64,000 bases of DNA from Saliniplasma sp046497075 (lineage in GTDB: Archaea > Thermoplasmatota > Thermoplasmata > Halarchaeoplasmatales > Halarchaeoplasmataceae), in contig JAWOGF010000059.1 in NCBI GenBank assembly GCA_046497075.1, forward strand, positions 10,345 to 74,344. Direction: 5' to 3'. The translations under genes were made by a program, and so were the position numbers. Below the pieces are notes generated by a model. That model was not told where the DNA came from. It was given only the letters and a program-made list of their open reading frames with translations, and made no database searches. This document shows, piece after piece, positions 34,609 through 42,009 of the stretch (positions within the stretch are counted from its first letter, which is position 1; the number at the start of each line of letters is the position of its first letter).

Positions 34609-35280
34609 CTAGGATTCAACATGCCTTTTGGCCTTTTTCATCTCCTCAGGTATGGTTCTTTTTAAAATCCTCTGTATAATGAACATCATCAACAGAACAT
34701 TGTATATTATGCCAATGAGCAAAATAGCAAATATTCCCGTTAAAGAAGCTCCTCCATAAACGAAAGCAAGCATAAAACCTAAAACACTGTGAGCGAGGAA
34801 TGCTCTAAATAGAGATCTCCAAAAGTTACCTTTAGAGCTACCATATCCTATAATAGCACCAGTAGAAGAATTGATTGCAGTATAGTTTATGGAAAGTAAT
34901 AATATAAAAAGCAAAGTTGTAGCTGACAACTCTGCAAGACCTGCATAAAAAATGTTAACGAAGACGAACGTTGCTCCTAGACCACACCCCATACCGAATC
35001 CGTAAAAAGGTGTATCAAAATTGAGTCTGAAAGGTTTTTGGAGTAACACTAGCATCTTTGTAAGTTCAATCAAGAAGATCACCGCTAAAATCAATATTAA
35101 ATTAACCAGCATTATTGTAGAGGCTAAAATACCTGTAAATAAACCGATAGCCATACCTAAAATTATCATAAAGAATGCTTTATTATCCTTGAAATATCCT
35201 TCAAACTGACCTAAAACGAAATAAAGGATAAATGCAGTAGGAGCTAAACTCACTAAACTTATGACTGGAAATGGGTCCAT
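34609..35280 (-). CDS. Multi-pass membrane protein, possibly PrsW-like
   Basis: This 223-residue protein has about seven hydrophobic helices. The segment IELTKMLVLL...FDTPFYGFGMGCGLGATFVFVN recalls the PrsW intramembrane protease pattern (Glu-x-x-Lys, then a glycine-rich helix), but the usual paired Glu residues are not clear. I therefore treat the family as tentative. It is 23 bp downstream of thpR on the same strand. Confidence 0.5.
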   Translation of the reverse strand: MDPFPVISLVSLAPTAFILYFVLGQFEGYFKDNKAFFMIILGMAIGLFTGILASTIMLVNLILILAVIFLIELTKMLVLLQKPFRLNFDTPFYGFGMGCGLGATFVFVNIFYAGLAELSATTLLFILLLSINYTAINSSTGAIIGYGSSKGNFWRSLFRAFLAHSVLGFMLAFVYGGASLTGIFAILLIGIIYNVLLMMFIIQRILKRTIPEEMKKAKRHVES

Positions 35281-35303
35281 GATCTATGTCTCTCTTCTTA
35301 AAT

Positions 35304-35855
35304 TCATAAATAATATTCTTCTAAAGTTTCATATATGGGTCCTTTTTTAGTTAAGGTACTTTTCTTTAGTTTTAGCTTGGTAACTTTCTGGGTCTTGAAA
35401 TAGTAATCTTCATAATTTTTGATTGTTTTTTTAAGTCTCTCTTTGTTCTTCCCCCCTTTTACTCTAGCGACTGTGATATGAGGGGAAAATCCTTTCTCTT
35501 CTCTGGAAAATCCCAAAGGGACAAGTTCTTCTTCAATCCTGTGCGCGGTATTCTCGAGTTTCGGCTCTTCTTCTGAGCCTATCCAAACTACTTTCATATA
35601 ACCTAAGTGTGGGAAGGCGCCTACGCCTTTTAGATCGATTGTGAATGGTTCTTTGTTATCCAAGACCCGTCTTACAATTTCTGAAATATTTTGGGTATCA
35701 TCCTCTTCTGTATCCCCTAGAAATTTCATGGTGATGTGAAGTTTGTTAGAGTCTACCATCTTCAGGGGTGCACCGGTTTTCTTTAGGCCTTCCATAAACT
35801 TACGTATCTCATCATTTGGTTCGATGTCCAAAGCAATAAACCCACGATATGTCAT
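35304..35855 (-). CDS. thpR: RNA 2',3'-cyclic phosphodiesterase (ThpR/LigT)
   Basis: This 183-residue 2H-phosphoesterase has both catalytic HxT motifs: HITMKFLGDT near 41-50 and HITVARVK near 126-133. The N-terminus YRGFIALDIE is also typical. It opens 2',3'-cyclic phosphate ends of RNA, as left by the tRNA-splicing endonuclease. Length is normal. Confidence 0.93.
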   Translation of the reverse strand: MTYRGFIALDIEPNDEIRKFMEGLKKTGAPLKMVDSNKLHITMKFLGDTEEDDTQNISEIVRRVLDNKEPFTIDLKGVGAFPHLGYMKVVWIGSEEEPKLENTAHRIEEELVPLGFSREEKGFSPHITVARVKGGKNKERLKKTIKNYEDYYFKTQKVTKLKLKKSTLTKKGPIYETLEEYYL

Positions 35856-36004
35856 AGTCTTTCCTAATAGGGTATTATTCTTAATTCTTTCGGGGGTATT
35901 TATTTATTATAATTACGGATATAAATCTAATTCATTTGTTGACCATGATGCTTTTTTCCAAAAAACGCTTATAGTTAATGATCATTTTTAGCCTAGTCTT
36001 TAAA

Positions 36005-36067
36005 GGGCCCATAGATAGTTTCAGAGCAAAGCTCTAAATATCTATGCACCCACTCACATTCGTTCAC
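36005..36067 (+). repeat. Partial 5' copy of tRNA-Ala with hairpin, inserted before the tRNA
   Basis: GGGCCCATAGAT at 36005-36016 exactly repeats the first 12 nt of the tRNA at 36068. Between them CATAGATA...TATCTATG (36010-36046) folds into a long hairpin with an inner AGAGC/GCTCT stem. A TATA-like CTTATAGTTAATG near 35967-35979 is about 30 bp before the partial copy, not before the real tRNA. Confidence 0.75.
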
Positions 36068-36141
36068 GGGCCCATAGATCAGTTCGGAAGATCGATACCT
36101 TCGCAAGGTATAGGCCGTGGGTTCAAATCCCACTGGGTCCA
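36068..36141 (+). tRNA. tRNA-Ala (CGC)
   Basis: GGGCCCA pairs with TGGGTCC (one G-U), with discriminator A. The anticodon arm ATACC-TTCGCAA-GGTAT gives CGC, and the T arm is CGTGGG-TTCAAAT-CCCACT. All arms are complete, so it should be functional despite the repeats on both sides. Confidence 0.93.
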
Positions 36142-36180
36142 CTTCGCTATTGCTCGTGTACCCAGCGGCATTTGAAAACT

Positions 36181-36224
36181 GTGAGGAATAAATTCCTCAC
36201 GCTCGGTAATTTTCTTCGAAAATT
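36181..36224 (+). repeat. Two short hairpins downstream of tRNA-Ala
   Basis: GTGAGGAAT-AA-ATTCCTCAC (36181-36200) is a perfect 9-bp hairpin. AATTTTC-TTC-GAAAATT (36208-36224) is a 7-bp hairpin. They differ in sequence from the array that follows, but they keep the same tail-to-tail hairpin layout. Confidence 0.75.
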
Positions 36225-36230
36225 CCCTCG

Positions 36231-36580
36231 TCCCACTGGGTCTATAAAAAATGTTAACTTTTTATAGGCAGTTAGAAAATTTTTAATTTTCTGACGGGTC
36301 CACTATAAAATCTCTGATTTTTAGTGGTAAGTTAGAATACGTCAGTATTCTGACGAGTCTATAAAAAATGTTAACTTTTTACAGGCAGTTAGAATACGTC
36401 AATATTCTGACGAGTCTATAAAAAATGTTAACTTTTTATAGGTAGTTAGAATACGTCAATATTCTGACGTGTCTATAAAAAATGTTAACTTTTTATAGGT
36501 AGTTAGAATGCGTCAGTATTCTGACGAGTCTATAAAAAAGCCTTATTTTTATAGGCAGTTAGAATCTTCGATTTGAGTTG
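36231..36580 (+). repeat. 57-bp tandem array of paired palindromes next to tRNA-Ala
   Basis: The array starts with TCCCACTGGGTC, an exact copy of 12 nt of the tRNA 3' end. Each unit then has palindrome A (CTATAAAAAATGTTAACT + TTTTATAG; at 36242, 36359, 36416, 36473, 36530) and palindrome B (GTTAGAATAC + GTCAATATTCTGAC; at 36271, 36331, 36388, 36445, 36502). The period is exactly 57 bp in the last copies. The second A copy (36300-36327) is CCACTATAAAATC...GATTTTTAGTGG. A sixth B copy is broken. No gene lies in 36142-36648. Confidence 0.93.
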
Positions 36581-36648
36581 CTCTATTTAAATGATTCATC
36601 GGAAAATGATAAATAAGTTCTATTACGTAAATATGAACGGTGAGAAAT

Positions 36649-36933
36649 ATGCCGAAATATGTGATATTGTCAAAACTAACAGACGAAGGGAGAAAAACAA
36701 TAAAAAGCAATCCTGAGCGAATTAAAGAAGTTAATAAAGAGATGGAAGACATGGGAGTTAAGGTAGAAAAGCAGTACGCTCTACTTGGGGACTATGATTT
36801 TGTAACCATCTTTGACGCTCCTGACAAAAAAGCGATGACCAAAGTCGCGGTAGAGATGGGATCAAGAGGAACTATCGACACGGTGACAATGGCGGCTATG
36901 TCAATAGACGAGTTTATAGATGCTATGAGTTAA
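36649..36933 (+). CDS. GYD-domain protein
   Basis: This 94-residue protein matches the GYD family: MPKYVILSKLTDEGRKTIK, then KQYALLGDYDFVTIFDAPD and a C-terminal TMAAMSIDEF. The fold is a ferredoxin-like alpha/beta barrel. Function is unknown, although members are common near metabolic genes. GGTGA lies 6 nt before the ATG at 36649. It is the first gene after the palindrome array. Confidence 0.9.
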   Translation: MPKYVILSKLTDEGRKTIKSNPERIKEVNKEMEDMGVKVEKQYALLGDYDFVTIFDAPDKKAMTKVAVEMGSRGTIDTVTMAAMSIDEFIDAMS

Positions 36934-36936
36934 ATC

Positions 36937-36958
36937 CCTTTTTTTAATTTTTTTTATT
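36937..36958 (+). terminator. Oligo-T terminator after the GYD gene
   Basis: Two runs of seven or more T separated by AA follow the stop codon directly. Archaeal RNA polymerase terminates at such T tracts without a hairpin. Confidence 0.65.
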
Positions 36959-37059
36959 CCGTTTTACAATTTGAATATAATATGATATGTGACAATTCCG
37001 TAAATTATAAATACCTATCCTACTACCGATGCATATACTATAACAATTGAGGGCATTAG

Positions 37060-38064
37060 ATGTCTATTGAAAAGGGTTGTCGTGTAGCGGTTGAGACATG
37101 TATGGGCGTTAGAGGAAATGAAAAAGTTGTGATAGTTTCAGATGAGAGAACGAAAAATATCGGTACGGAAATTAGGGATATAGCCCTAGAGGTTACACCG
37201 CACGTGAAATATTTCAATATCAACAAATATGGTAAAAGACCTTTAGATAGACTTCCAAGGGGAATACACACATGTGCACATGATGCCGATGTCACCTTTT
37301 GGACACCTCACTCAAAGGACGGTGAATTAGAGACTCTCAGGATGCCATTTTTAAAAGCGGCACTGAACATGGGACGTCATGCTCATATGGTCAATATAAA
37401 TGAAGAAATAATAAAAGACAGCATGGCTGTGGACTATGAGGAGATATCAGAATTTACCGACAAGCTTTATGATAAAATCAAAAAAGCTGATAAGATACGA
37501 GTCAAAAATGACTTAGGTACTGACATAACTGCTACGTTTGATAAATATAGATGGGTCAGATCGACCGGTATATGTCATACAAAGGGCCAATGGGCAAATC
37601 TCCCTTCTGGAGAAATGTTTAAACCGCCGACTAATATGGAGGGGGAGATCGTCATCGATGGTTCCGTAGGTGATCATTTGGGGGAGAAGTACAGGCATTC
37701 AGACTTAGTAAAAACTCCAGTAACCATTGAAATAAGTACAAAGGAAAGACCACAGGCAACTTCGGTTTCCTGTGAGAATAAAGAACTGGAGAAAGATATC
37801 AGAGGATATATCAGTCGTCATGAATGTTCAAAATATGTAGGAGAAGTCGGTTTTGGAACAAATATCTTTCTAGACAAGATAGTCGATAATATACTCCAAG
37901 ATGAAAAGTATCCTGGAATCCACATTGCTTTTGGAGATCCTATTGCTGACGACACTCTTGCAGATTGGAGCTGCCCAGAACATATCGATATGATATTGAC
38001 AAAATGTAATATCTGGTTTGATGACGATAAGATCATGGAAGAAGGCAGCTATCTAATAGAGTAA
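37060..38064 (+). CDS. M29-like aminopeptidase
   Basis: This 334-residue protein matches the thermophilic (M29) aminopeptidase family. It has KVVIVSDERTKNIG in the N-terminal domain, then ANLPSGEMFKPPTNMEGEIVIDGS with the metal-binding Glu residues. The C-terminal part has VGEVGFGTN, HIAFGDPIADDT, and a His in CPEHIDMIL. Family members release N-terminal residues using two metals. The protein is shorter than the ~400-residue typical members, as seen in archaeal leucyl aminopeptidase-like proteins. Confidence 0.83.
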   Translation: MSIEKGCRVAVETCMGVRGNEKVVIVSDERTKNIGTEIRDIALEVTPHVKYFNINKYGKRPLDRLPRGIHTCAHDADVTFWTPHSKDGELETLRMPFLKAALNMGRHAHMVNINEEIIKDSMAVDYEEISEFTDKLYDKIKKADKIRVKNDLGTDITATFDKYRWVRSTGICHTKGQWANLPSGEMFKPPTNMEGEIVIDGSVGDHLGEKYRHSDLVKTPVTIEISTKERPQATSVSCENKELEKDIRGYISRHECSKYVGEVGFGTNIFLDKIVDNILQDEKYPGIHIAFGDPIADDTLADWSCPEHIDMILTKCNIWFDDDKIMEEGSYLIE

Positions 38065-38115
38065 GACCCGATAAGTGCAGGAATTTAAAAACAATTATCT
38101 TATATTTTAAAAACC

Positions 38116-38131
38116 CGTCATTACTATGACG
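38116..38131. promoter_or_regulatory. CGTCAT-tact-ATGACG inverted repeat before a TATA box
   Basis: A perfect 6-bp inverted repeat with a 4-bp centre lies directly upstream of the TATA-like ACTTTTATATC (38135-38145) for the gene at 38203. The position suits a regulator-binding site overlapping the BRE region. It is short, so chance is possible. Confidence 0.4.
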
Positions 38132-38202
38132 AAAACTTTTATATCTCCACTATCATTACCCATTAGATATTAGGAGTCTTAAAAATATAAATAAGTGATA
38201 TC

Positions 38203-38829
38203 ATGGCTTCAAAGAAAAAGTCCGATAAGAAATCTAGTGATTGGTTTGACGAGCTGGATGCTGAGTTGGAAGAAAAAACAGAAGAGACCTTCAGGGATAT
38301 GGGGGAGAGAGATTCAAGGATGGCTGAATTAAACAGACAGTTCATAAAGGACTTCTGGAGAATATGGATAAGATTCGAAAAATTGAATGTCCATTTTAGC
38401 ATGAAACCAGACTACAGCTCTTTTGCTCATTTCAAGGAATTCCCTGAAGAATGGGATTTCAAGGATGATTTTGATTTCTCAGGGATCCGAACGATAAAAC
38501 TGATGGATAAAACTCAGGACGAAGGCAGGACCGGCGATACCATAATGCTCGATTACTTCTCAGAGGACGAGGAACTTTATTTAGGGATGTTTTTCGAATT
38601 CTGTGAAGGTGAAACATATTACAAATATAGTGGATGGAAACGTATATTCGCTCGGTATAAACTCGCTAGATACAAGTTCCCTATGGATGATAAAAAAGTA
38701 GACGAACTCCATGGTAAATTGAAAGATATCATCAAAACATGGTACGAATCTCATCTAAAAAGAGATAGAGATATAGTAATAGATTACATCAAAGACAATT
38801 TCGATAAAATAGAGGAATATCCCGAGTAA
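38203..38829 (+). CDS. Conserved-looking protein of unknown function
   Basis: This 208-residue soluble protein has a Lys/Ser-rich N-terminus followed by DWFDELDAELEEKTEETF. The core has many aromatic residues (KDFWRIWIRFEKLNVHFSM, EFPEEWDFKDDFDF, YYKYSGWKRIFARYKLARYKF) and the C-terminus is helical. I do not recognise a family. GTGAT precedes the ATG, and an inverted repeat plus TATA box lies upstream. Confidence 0.65.
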   Translation: MASKKKSDKKSSDWFDELDAELEEKTEETFRDMGERDSRMAELNRQFIKDFWRIWIRFEKLNVHFSMKPDYSSFAHFKEFPEEWDFKDDFDFSGIRTIKLMDKTQDEGRTGDTIMLDYFSEDEELYLGMFFEFCEGETYYKYSGWKRIFARYKLARYKFPMDDKKVDELHGKLKDIIKTWYESHLKRDRDIVIDYIKDNFDKIEEYPE

Positions 38830-38912
38830 AGAAGTCAAACCAAAACCACTTTCACTTTTTTCACTTACCCCCTTAGGAAACGATTAAATAATCCTCCATG
38901 ATAGAGTAGGGT

Positions 38913-38928
38913 GGTCCTAATCGGGACC
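38913..38928 (+). promoter_or_regulatory. Short leader hairpin before the RPA operon
   Basis: GGTCC-taatcg-GGACC forms a 5-bp hairpin in the likely 5' leader of the RPA gene. A TATA-like GATTAAATAATC lies about 30 bp upstream, near 38882-38893, so the hairpin is at the transcript's 5' end. Its role is unknown. Confidence 0.3.
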
Positions 38929-38954
38929 TGTCAAACGCAAAAAACGTGAGTAAA

Positions 38955-40265
38955 ATGAATGAAGAAAATGAACTCGCGCCCCATATTGAAGATATAACCC
39001 GGGCGCTGAACGAAAAAGTAAGTAAGGAACAGATCGAAGAGGAACTCCACAACTATATCGATATCTATGGAGTCCCTTTGGGAACCGCAAAAAGAGCAAT
39101 CGTAAAAAAACATGAGGGAGATCCTCAGAAGCTATTCAATAGCACTGAGAAGAGGATCGAAGAGATAGAAGGTGAAGAAAGATCACTTAACCTCAAAGCT
39201 AGGATCGTTTCTATAAATGATAAAGAGATAGAAGTAGATAACGAACCTAAGAATATACAGTACGGTATCCTAGGCGACGAAACGGGCACGGTGCCCTTCA
39301 CTGCTTGGGAGAAATTACCTATAGATGTAGAAAAAGGTGATACTGTAGGCATACAGAACGCTTATGCAAACATGTGGAACGACAAACCTCAGATAAACAT
39401 AGGAACGAAAAGTACAGTCAAGCACTTAGACGATGAAGATGTTCCTCGATTCGAACAGGAAATACAACCCTGTGAATTGAAGGATATAAGAGAAGGGATG
39501 AGGAACTTAAGCGTGACTGGAAGATTGCTGTCTGTAGATAAAAAAACGGTCAACACAAAAAACGGTGAAAAGGAACTTTTCTCTGGAGTGATCTCTGACG
39601 AAACAGGTAAAGCCCAATTCAGTGCATGGCACGATTTTGGATTGGATGTAGGTGATGTAGTCCGGATAGAAGGAGGATATGTTCGCTCTTGGAGAGGTAT
39701 CCCACAGCTTAGTTTTGATGATAACGCTGATGTTGAGTTTTTAGAAGATGACGTACTCCCTCAGGCTCAAGACCTTCAGGAAATAAATGTCATCTCCATC
39801 TCAGAATTAGCCAAACGTGGTGGGGCAGTCGATGCGGTTATCGATGCGGTTATGATCGATATAAAGAGCGGCAGCGGCCTGATATTCAGATGCCCTGAGT
39901 GCAGTAGAGTGATCCAGAAAGGTGCATGTAGAGTTCACGGCAAGGTCGATGGTGAAGCGGATCTAAGAATCAAAGGTATATTAGACGATGGAACCGGAGC
40001 ATTGACAGTAATAGCGAACAGCGAACTTACGGAAGAAGTACTGGGTTACAACATGGAAGAAGCCATGGACATCGCAAGAGACAACATGAACCAGGATGTC
40101 ATCAAAGATGAGATCGAAGAAAAGCTGATCGCTCAACCGGTTAAGGCTACTGGAAACGTAACTAGTGATGATTATGGTTTGATGCTGATCGCTAATGATC
40201 TCAGCACGAAAACCGTAGATGTTGAGGAAGAAGCTAGAAAACTACTTGACGAGGTGAGAGTGTGA
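38955..40265 (+). CDS. rpa: Replication protein A (single-stranded DNA-binding protein)
   Basis: This protein of about 436 residues binds single-stranded DNA in replication and repair. It contains three OB folds, two of them with the repeated pattern YGILGDETGTVPFTAWEKLPIDVEKGD and SGVISDETGKAQFSAWHDFGLDVGD. The third contains a zinc finger, CPECSRVIQKGACRVHGKVDGEADLRIKGILDDGTG (Cys3-His). This matches euryarchaeal RPA. The ATG at 38955 has GTGAG upstream. A GTG at 38946 would add three residues. The RPA-partner gene follows after 45 bp. Confidence 0.93.
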   Translation: MNEENELAPHIEDITRALNEKVSKEQIEEELHNYIDIYGVPLGTAKRAIVKKHEGDPQKLFNSTEKRIEEIEGEERSLNLKARIVSINDKEIEVDNEPKNIQYGILGDETGTVPFTAWEKLPIDVEKGDTVGIQNAYANMWNDKPQINIGTKSTVKHLDDEDVPRFEQEIQPCELKDIREGMRNLSVTGRLLSVDKKTVNTKNGEKELFSGVISDETGKAQFSAWHDFGLDVGDVVRIEGGYVRSWRGIPQLSFDDNADVEFLEDDVLPQAQDLQEINVISISELAKRGGAVDAVIDAVMIDIKSGSGLIFRCPECSRVIQKGACRVHGKVDGEADLRIKGILDDGTGALTVIANSELTEEVLGYNMEEAMDIARDNMNQDVIKDEIEEKLIAQPVKATGNVTSDDYGLMLIANDLSTKTVDVEEEARKLLDEVRV

Positions 40266-40310
40266 GAAACCTCACACCTCTTCCTTTACATATTTTATGG
40301 AGGTTATAAG

Positions 40311-41189
40311 ATGAGCATGATAAATAGAGAAGTAGCTTGGAGGATTTTCGCGGAAGAGTTCAACCGATCTACACTTGAAACTGGTGGGGCAGAGGAGAGG
40401 TCTCCTAGTTATGTGGTAACACCGTTGGGTGCTAAAGTAAACAGAGTGTATGTAGTCGGGGTACTAACTGAAACTGAAAATATAGGCACACCTGCCGAAC
40501 CTATGTGGCGAGCTAGAGTCTCTGATCCGACTGGGACCTACTTCGTTTCTGCAGGACAGTACCAACCGGGCGTAGCGACAGCCCTAGCCAATATGGAACC
40601 ACCCACATTCGTTGCAGTTGTCGGTAAAGCTAATACATATAGACCTGATGAAGAAACTATCTTAGTAAATCTAAGAGGGGAACTTGTCAAAGAGGTCTCT
40701 GAGGAACAGAGAGATTATTGGATATTGGAATCCGTCAAAAGCCTTAAAAAGAGGTTAGAAGCAGTTTCCGAGGCATCTAATATGGAAGAAGTCTCTGTAG
40801 AAGAGCTGGCGGACCTGGGCTACGACGCTAACTTAGCAGATGGAATCAAGATGGCTATAGAACATTACGGTCGTCCCTCTTTTGAAAAATACTGGAGGAT
40901 GATCGAAGATTCACTTCGATATATACTACCAGAATATGAAAGAAAAACTGAAGAACCTCAAGAAGACGTAGAAGAAGACGAAGAGATAGAGGAAGAGATC
41001 CTAAAAGTCATCGAGGAACTCGAAGATATGGCAGAACACGATAATGGTGTTGAATACGAGAAAGTGATGAACAAGGTCATGGATAGTGAAGATATAGGAC
41101 AGGACAAATTCGAAGAAGCTGTAAACAGCCTCAGAGGCAGTGGTAAAGTTTACGAACCGGTGCTTGGAAATCTAAAAAGGATAGTATAA
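40311..41189 (+). CDS. RPA-associated OB-fold protein (COG3390 type)
   Basis: This 292-residue protein is the usual euryarchaeal partner encoded after RPA. Its N-terminal OB region has VTPLGAKVNRVYVVGVLTETENIGTPAEPMWRARVSDPTGTYFVSAGQYQPGV, followed by an acidic linker and a C-terminal winged-helix-like region (IGQDKFEEAVNSLRGSGKVYEP). In haloarchaea the equivalent proteins co-purify with RPA and add to DNA damage resistance. GGAGGT precedes the ATG. It converges on the RuvC-like gene, with a 1-bp gap. Confidence 0.9.
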   Translation: MSMINREVAWRIFAEEFNRSTLETGGAEERSPSYVVTPLGAKVNRVYVVGVLTETENIGTPAEPMWRARVSDPTGTYFVSAGQYQPGVATALANMEPPTFVAVVGKANTYRPDEETILVNLRGELVKEVSEEQRDYWILESVKSLKKRLEAVSEASNMEEVSVEELADLGYDANLADGIKMAIEHYGRPSFEKYWRMIEDSLRYILPEYERKTEEPQEDVEEDEEIEEEILKVIEELEDMAEHDNGVEYEKVMNKVMDSEDIGQDKFEEAVNSLRGSGKVYEPVLGNLKRIV

Positions 41190-41190
41190 C

Positions 41191-41940
41191 TCATTCCCCA
41201 TTGCCATCCTCTTGGCGTCCGATGGCCTCTTTCAAATCTATTTCACCTTCAACCACTTTCTTAGCTAGGTCTTTAGATATAGTTATCTTACCGTCGCTTT
41301 TTATTCGACTCCTTCGCTGTATCTCTCTTTTTTCACCTTCCGTAGCTTCTATTTCATAATCTCCTTCTATAGGTTCTCCCGACGTGATAGAGATCTCTTT
41401 AGCGGAAGTCAGATCCTGTAGAAAACCACCATGAGTGGTATCTTCTTCATTAACTATCTCGATCCTCATACATAAACCAGTAAGAGAGTTTATAGTCCTA
41501 TTTCGATTCGTTTTGTCTCCATGGCCTATCCTTATGATCATCTCGTGAAAATCATAGGCATCCATGTATTTCTCTACGATATGTCGAACATTTTCTGGTG
41601 ATTTTGCATAAACGGTCTCAAGAACCTTCCCATCCCCCAATAAAGCTATACCCGGTTTCTCACCAGGATCTATGCCTACGATCATCTGCTGAAATGATTC
41701 TTTCCCAGATATTGCTGTTAATCCTTGTCTTATCCCTTTTCGAATATCCTCGGATATCGGTATAACTTTGTGGAAATCGATGCCATCGGCTTCTTTTTCA
41801 GTGGTTAGAACAGCGCCTATGTTATCTGGGATAGGATCTGTTGGTGATATACTAATAAATGGTATATCCCTCTGTTTCAACTCTTTTACTACATCATAAT
41901 AGAATTTGAAATTATCTGTAGCTACTGCTATTATTTTCAC
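41191..41940 (-). CDS. RNase H/RuvC-fold protein of unknown function
   Basis: This protein of about 249 residues has an N-terminal Rossmann-like part (KIIAVATDNFKFYYDVVKEL) and a central RuvC-like strand pair MIVGIDPGEKPGIALLGDGKVLE, with Asp as the first metal ligand. Later blocks include RIGHGDKTNRNRTINSLTG and EDTTHGGFLQDLTSAKEISI. The fold suggests a nuclease of the RuvC/YqgF kind. It is a tail-to-tail neighbour of the RPA operon. The start is a GTG at 41940 or a TTG at 41946. Confidence 0.7.
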   Translation of the reverse strand: MKIIAVATDNFKFYYDVVKELKQRDIPFISISPTDPIPDNIGAVLTTEKEADGIDFHKVIPISEDIRKGIRQGLTAISGKESFQQMIVGIDPGEKPGIALLGDGKVLETVYAKSPENVRHIVEKYMDAYDFHEMIIRIGHGDKTNRNRTINSLTGLCMRIEIVNEEDTTHGGFLQDLTSAKEISITSGEPIEGDYEIEATEGEKREIQRRSRIKSDGKITISKDLAKKVVEGEIDLKEAIGRQEDGNGE

Positions 41941-42009
41941 AATCAAACATAAACGCTAAACAAATATAGGTTTTTTGAAAAAAATAGAAAAGAAATGGGT
42001 TTTTATCGA

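Noticed and set aside
36005..36060. A second, independent tRNA gene
   Set aside because: Only the first 12 nt match a tRNA. There is no anticodon or T arm, just a hairpin.
36231..36580. CRISPR array
   Set aside because: Repeats run directly into each other with a 57-bp period. No unique spacers lie between them and there are no cas genes in the window.
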